From an uncultured bacterium (GTDB lineage: Bacteria > Cyanobacteriota > Vampirovibrionia > Gastranaerophilales > Gastranaerophilaceae), in contig ONOE01000005.1 in assembly GCA_900319365.1 (NCBI GenBank), positions 62,001 through 126,000 of the forward strand: a stretch of DNA of 64,000 nucleotides. The letters run 5' to 3'. Below are positions 60,259 through 64,000 of the stretch, piece after piece. Position 1 is the first letter of the stretch. Every line of letters begins with the position of its first letter. Below the pieces are notes generated by a model, which saw only the letters and a program-made list of their open reading frames with translations, did not search any database and was not told where the DNA came from. Both the position numbers and the translations under genes were made by a program.

Positions 60259-63180
60259 TTACAAATAAATTTTAAGTATCACGGTTGTACTTTCGTCATT
60301 TCCCACGCTATTAGGCGCTTTGAGCACCTTTAAGGTTTGGTTAACAGATTGTAACACAATGTTATCCACCTGACTCGAGCCGCTTGATAATAATATCCTT
60401 GATTGCTTGAATGTTCCGTCCCTATCAAAGACTATACTTACTTTTATCTGGTCAGAATATACATAATCGGTTGCAAGAAGTAAATCACTTGATAAAGCCG
60501 ATTTCAAACTCTTGCCCGTTGATTGGAAATACTGCCTGAAGTTTGAATTGTATGAAATATAATCGGGAACTTCCCAGCTCAATTTCTTTATTGATAAGAA
60601 TGAAGTTGCGGCAATTTGTTTTGCGGATCTTGTCGGAGCTGCCGTATTTGCCTGCGGAGCGGGAGGCTGTGCCGTATTCATGTTGTTGTTATTATCGTTC
60701 ATTACAACATTGTTATTATCAATATTCATTGCGTTCGGATCTTGAGCGGCAGGATTATTCTGATTATACTCGTTATCCTCGGATATCGGTTGATTATCCT
60801 GAGAATTCATTTTTGAAACCGAGAAAAGTATTGCACCCGTAATCATTACAACAAGCGCAACTCCTGCTATCCCGACACCGAGTGGAATAGGCTTAGAATC
60901 TTTTCTTACGACTCTTACATCATTATTTAACCCGGAATCCTGAACGAGTTCATCATTATCATTATATAAGCCGTTGATTCCGTCGCCCGCATCAGCCTCA
61001 TCATCCGATTTTTTATTTATATCAATAGGAATTTCACCGACTTTGAACGTTTTATCGCTTATTACGGTAGAATTTTCTTTTACTCCGTTTTCGTCTGTAT
61101 CTTGTACTGCAACGGGTTCTTCGTCGGGATTATCGGTAGCTTTCATAAGTTCTTCCGCATCAACCGTTTCGAAATCCGAAAAATCTTCAATTTTATCATC
61201 ATCTTCGACATTTTCTGAAAGATTTTCATCTTTTTCGGGCGGCATTGCAGCTAAATCAGAAAAATCAACCAAATCATAATCCGCATCTTCTTCAGACCCA
61301 TCTTCTGATGAGATATCCGTAACATCAGACGTCGAAGCAACAGACACCTCATCTTCAGGACTTTGAGTTGCATCAGACGTCATGCCAACTTCAGGTGTTT
61401 CTGTTTCGGTTTCATTTTCACTTTGTGTATTTTGTTCTAAATTCAAATTTTCAACCGTAACATTATCGCCATCAACATCTTGAACCTCATCATTAAGAGA
61501 AATATCCATATCTTGCGGTAAATCTGAAATTCCGCCCGTAAGTTCATTATCAGAAGTTTCATTTTGAATTTCATCGCCCGTATTTTCGATATTCATATCT
61601 TGCGAAACATCATCAAGATTTAACATATCGCCCGTAAAATCCTGATTTGCCAAATCGCTGTCTAACGATAAATCTAAATCGCCCAAATCGGTTTCATCGG
61701 TTGAAATATCCGATAAATCAACAGGGGCATCGTTTTTATTTTCTTCGCTTTCAATATTTTCACTATTATCAACAAGCGTTTCGCTTTCGCCTATTTCAGG
61801 CTCATCAGTTGTTTGAATATCTTTGATCTCATCTTGTTGTATTTGAGAAGTTTCATCTTGGGAATCTTTTTCAGGTTCGGCAGTTTTCTGTTCTGTTACG
61901 GGTTCTTCTACTATATCTGACGGCTCTTGAGAAATTTCAAAATCTTGCACAGCATCGGTTGAAGAATCCGTTGTTTCATTTTCATCAGATAAGAAATCGT
62001 CTAAATTTACATCATCAAAAGACATTTCGTCCATATCGGAAACTTCATTATCATTTGATAATAAATCATCAGAAACATCAGGCAGCTCGTCTTGATTTTT
62101 GTTTTCATTATTATTATTTGAACTGTCTGTCAAATTATCGTATAAACCGTCTAAAAGGTCGCCCGCTGCACCAGCAACGATTTCGCCCGATTGAGCCGCA
62201 AGTTCGATTGCCTCATTTGTTGCGGCGCCTGATGCTATAGCTCCTGCTCCTGCCGCACCTGTTATGGCACCTGCGGCAGCTCCGCCGATTGCGCCTGCTG
62301 CCATTCCCGCTCCCGCATCAAGTACGCCCATGCCGTCATCAAGCATGTCGTCCCCGTTATAATCCTGTTTGGGAGGTTCTTCAACAATTTCGGGTTCAAC
62401 AGTCGAACTTTCATCGCTTAAATTCATAAAATCATCAATATTTACAATTCCGCCGTCTTTTTGCTTTTCTTCGGCTTGCTTAATATCATTATTAAAAATT
62501 TTTGCAACATGATATGCAAGAGTTTCAAAATTATCATATTCAAGTACGGAATTTCTGAGAGAATCACTTTTTACCAAAAGATTTAAAAACTCTTTATATT
62601 CATCGTCTGTTATATCATGATCCGCAAGCGAAACAGATAGTTCTCTGCCTCTTAAAATTTCACTATCGGTTAAATCTTTATTTGTATTACCTTTAAAGTC
62701 AGTTATAAAATCAATAATTGACAAAGTCGAAGATAAATCATCGGGACTGACAAAATAATACTTTCCGTTTGTATTTTTAAAATCTATTATTTTCGGTTCA
62801 AAATACCCGAGGAAATCTGTATGGTCATTGCTTTTATCATATTTTAAAACGATATAAACATCAGGAACTATTCCTAAATCAAAATGCTCTTTAGGGATAA
62901 AAATTTTATCTTTGTCAAAAACGACCCTTACGTCAATATGAATATTGGGGAGGATTATATCTGCAATATCGGTATGCTCAACGACTCTTTTTATGGAATG
63001 GATATAGTGAATATCTTCCGTATTCACACCGTTATTATTTAAATACTGCGAAAATACTTCAGCGCCCAAAACGTTTAAAAATATTCTGTTGCGAACAATT
63101 TTATCAACATAACTTCCACACATAAATTCCGCTTCGGACAAATTTTCCTTAGATACTGCAATTAATTCTTCCATAGCCAT
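60259..63180 (-). CDS. DUF1822-like, acidic, single-pass membrane protein with TonB-C-like end
   Basis: ATG 63180 is preferred to TTG 63222 because GGGAGGAAA (63198-63190) lies just upstream. The 973-residue protein has an N-terminal domain (~20-135) that resembles cyanobacterial DUF1822: IFLNVLGAEVFSQYLNNNGV, ADIILPNIHIDVRVVF and FIPKEHFDLGIVPDVYIVL. Next come a glycine-zipper-like Gly/Ala segment (~285-340), a ~400-residue Asp/Glu/Ser-rich disordered region, one membrane helix (~766-788, GVGIAGVALVVMITGAILF), an Asn/Pro linker and a C-terminal TonB-C-like domain (~870-973; KVSIVFDRDGTFKQSRILLS). Topology by charge is N-in, C-out. It precedes the sigma-like gene on the same strand. I infer an envelope sensor or anchor. 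Confidence 0.75.
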   Translation of the reverse strand: MAMEELIAVSKENLSEAEFMCGSYVDKIVRNRIFLNVLGAEVFSQYLNNNGVNTEDIHYIHSIKRVVEHTDIADIILPNIHIDVRVVFDKDKIFIPKEHFDLGIVPDVYIVLKYDKSNDHTDFLGYFEPKIIDFKNTNGKYYFVSPDDLSSTLSIIDFITDFKGNTNKDLTDSEILRGRELSVSLADHDITDDEYKEFLNLLVKSDSLRNSVLEYDNFETLAYHVAKIFNNDIKQAEEKQKDGGIVNIDDFMNLSDESSTVEPEIVEEPPKQDYNGDDMLDDGMGVLDAGAGMAAGAIGGAAAGAITGAAGAGAIASGAATNEAIELAAQSGEIVAGAAGDLLDGLYDNLTDSSNNNNENKNQDELPDVSDDLLSNDNEVSDMDEMSFDDVNLDDFLSDENETTDSSTDAVQDFEISQEPSDIVEEPVTEQKTAEPEKDSQDETSQIQQDEIKDIQTTDEPEIGESETLVDNSENIESEENKNDAPVDLSDISTDETDLGDLDLSLDSDLANQDFTGDMLNLDDVSQDMNIENTGDEIQNETSDNELTGGISDLPQDMDISLNDEVQDVDGDNVTVENLNLEQNTQSENETETETPEVGMTSDATQSPEDEVSVASTSDVTDISSEDGSEEDADYDLVDFSDLAAMPPEKDENLSENVEDDDKIEDFSDFETVDAEELMKATDNPDEEPVAVQDTDENGVKENSTVISDKTFKVGEIPIDINKKSDDEADAGDGINGLYNDNDELVQDSGLNNDVRVVRKDSKPIPLGVGIAGVALVVMITGAILFSVSKMNSQDNQPISEDNEYNQNNPAAQDPNAMNIDNNNVVMNDNNNNMNTAQPPAPQANTAAPTRSAKQIAATSFLSIKKLSWEVPDYISYNSNFRQYFQSTGKSLKSALSSDLLLATDYVYSDQIKVSIVFDRDGTFKQSRILLSSGSSQVDNIVLQSVNQTLKVLKAPNSVGNDESTTVILKIYL

Positions 63181-63357
63181 ATTGACAAATTTCCTCCCTC
63201 TTTCTATTAATATAGATGACAAAACTATTTAAAATATTCCAAAAACCGTGTAAAGTTTTGTAACGATATTAGTAATATTTTAAATTATTTGTCAAAATTG
63301 ATATGTTAATGGTTTTTATATTACTGTATAAAGTAGTGTGTGTAAGGAGGTTTTCTC

Positions 63358-63807
63358 ATGTCTTTAACTGTTAATCCGGTGTCCAGATTAAGTTTTGGTA
63401 ACGGGGCTCAACCGGCAGCTCCGCAAGATGTTAGTAATACAAACGCCGCTCCTCAAGGTGTAAGTGAGGATATTTTTGCACGTCAGGGAGCATTTGCGAG
63501 CCCTGAAGAACCCGCAGCTGCCGCTGCAAATGACAAACCTAAAAAACATTCCGCATTAAAAACCGTAGCGGGAATCGTAGTCGGATTGGCTGTTGTTGCA
63601 GGCGCTCTGTACGGTTTGAAAAAAGGCGGAGTAGTAAAAGAAGTTGAAAATTTAGCAGATCTTAAAGGATTTGATAAAGTTAAAAAATCAGTAGAACATT
63701 ACCTTGCAAAAGGCGGCGGATACGTTGAACAAGGCGTTAACTCCGTAGCTGATTTCTTTAAGAAAAACTGGAACAAATTGTTCCACAAAGAACCCAAAGC
63801 AGCTTAA
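63358..63807 (+). CDS. Small membrane protein of unknown function
   Basis: The 149-residue product has a perfect AAGGAGG ribosome site eight bases before its ATG. The N-terminus reads MSLTVNPVSRLSFGNG, then an Ala/Pro-rich part, one membrane helix (about 64-84, TVAGIVVGLAVVAGALYGL) and a lysine-rich amphipathic C-terminus. The plan resembles the 218-residue protein at 836. It is divergent from the 973-residue gene and ends in a strong terminator. Likely well expressed; family unknown. Confidence 0.72.
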   Translation: MSLTVNPVSRLSFGNGAQPAAPQDVSNTNAAPQGVSEDIFARQGAFASPEEPAAAAANDKPKKHSALKTVAGIVVGLAVVAGALYGLKKGGVVKEVENLADLKGFDKVKKSVEHYLAKGGGYVEQGVNSVADFFKKNWNKLFHKEPKAA

Positions 63808-63837
63808 AACGGTTACAGACATAAAAACATATAATTA

Positions 63838-63876
63838 AAAAAGACTTTTCGATATGTTAAGAAAAGTCTTTTTTTT
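63838..63876 (+). terminator. Terminator after the small membrane protein
   Basis: AAAGACTTTTC pairs with GAAAAGTCTTT over a ten-base loop and runs into eight T. Confidence 0.88.
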
Positions 63877-63886
63877 GAGTTTACTG

Positions 63887-63916
63887 TTGGATAAAAGGAC
63901 ACATACATAGTATAAT
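63887..63916 (+). promoter_or_regulatory. Promoter of the gene cut by the window end
   Basis: TTGGAT (63887-63892) and TATAAT (63911-63916) are 18 bases apart, about 55 bases before ATG 63971. Confidence 0.6.
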
Positions 63917-63970
63917 TGTATATTCTTTATACTCTCATTTTGCACATAAAATCAAGTGAGAAAGGATTTT

Positions 63971-64000
63971 ATGGCAGCAAATTTACCTTACTCGTTTATT
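63971..64000 (+). CDS. Start of an unidentified gene (partial)
   Basis: ATG 63971 follows AAAGGA with seven bases spacing and opens a frame reading MAANLPYSFI to the window end. Together with the promoter upstream this supports a real start. Ten residues are too few to name it. Confidence 0.6.
   Translation, partial: MAANLPYSFI

Noticed and set aside
63181-63222. TTG-initiated extension of the 973-residue protein
   Set aside because: GGGAGGAAA lies inside this stretch and points to ATG 63180.
1-64000. tRNA, rRNA, CRISPR array, transposase or prophage
   Set aside because: No T-loop consensus, no spaced direct-repeat array and no transposase, integrase or capsid-type gene was seen on either strand.

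Overview
The window looks like chromosomal DNA of a low-GC, anaerobic, gut-type bacterium of the Vampirovibrionia/Melainabacteria (Candidatus Gastranaerophilales-like), the non-photosynthetic sisters of Cyanobacteria. This placement is an inference. It rests on AT-rich composition, an [FeFe]-hydrogenase locus, glycogen synthase, type I glutamine synthetase, and a protein whose N-terminus resembles the cyanobacterial DUF1822 family and lies beside a sigma-like gene. Several short lineage-type proteins with Phe-Gly/Phe-Lys motifs near the N-terminus fit the same picture. I saw no prophage, transposase, CRISPR array, tRNA or rRNA.

Layout. 1-6.2 kb: the tail of a WG-repeat protein, two small lysine-rich membrane proteins, FolP, a YkgJ-type cysteine-cluster protein, a flavodoxin-fold oxidoreductase and an HPP-like membrane protein. 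6.3-17.1 kb: GlgA, a giant zinc-ribbon/degenerate-ATPase/helical-repeat protein with a predicted leaderless promoter, ClpC with a strong promoter, and a membrane-anchored GT5-like glycosyltransferase. 17.1-23.9 kb: a CCA-adding-type nucleotidyltransferase, a HigB/HigA toxin-antitoxin pair with a palindromic operator inside its promoter, RsmE, RqcH and AspS. 23.9-30.0 kb: a second UvrA-like ATPase, an ArnT/PMT-like glycosyltransferase and two overlapping WYL-type regulators. 30.0-32.7 kb: a 617-base gap with a candidate GGA-rich structured RNA ending in a terminator just before anmK, then a small membrane protein and a secreted parvulin.

32.9-38.0 kb is a hydrogen module: 2Fe-2S ferredoxin, HydS-like sensory [FeFe]-hydrogenase homologue with a PAS domain, SpoIIE-like phosphatase, a second 2Fe-2S ferredoxin and a group B-like [FeFe]-hydrogenase. 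An unusual 8-base-period inverted repeat lies inside it. A receiver/GGDEF-like/receiver protein and a histidine kinase follow on the other strand. 40.3-49.7 kb: UbiB-like kinase, unknowns, canonical UvrA, a secreted protein, a DUF475/TerC-like membrane protein and a phosphodiester glycosidase with a structured leader. 50.0-55.6 kb: GlnA, LeuS and a TPR-glycosyltransferase.

55.6-63.8 kb holds the most unusual locus: a sigma-like regulator, a zinc-ribbon STAND-type ATPase with an intact P-loop (paralogous to the giant protein at 7.8-11.3 kb, whose P-loop is lost), an ArsP_2-like permease, and a divergently promoted but co-oriented 973-residue DUF1822-like protein that crosses the membrane once and ends in a TonB-C-like domain. 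Together these suggest a lineage-specific envelope-to-transcription signalling module; that function is inference.
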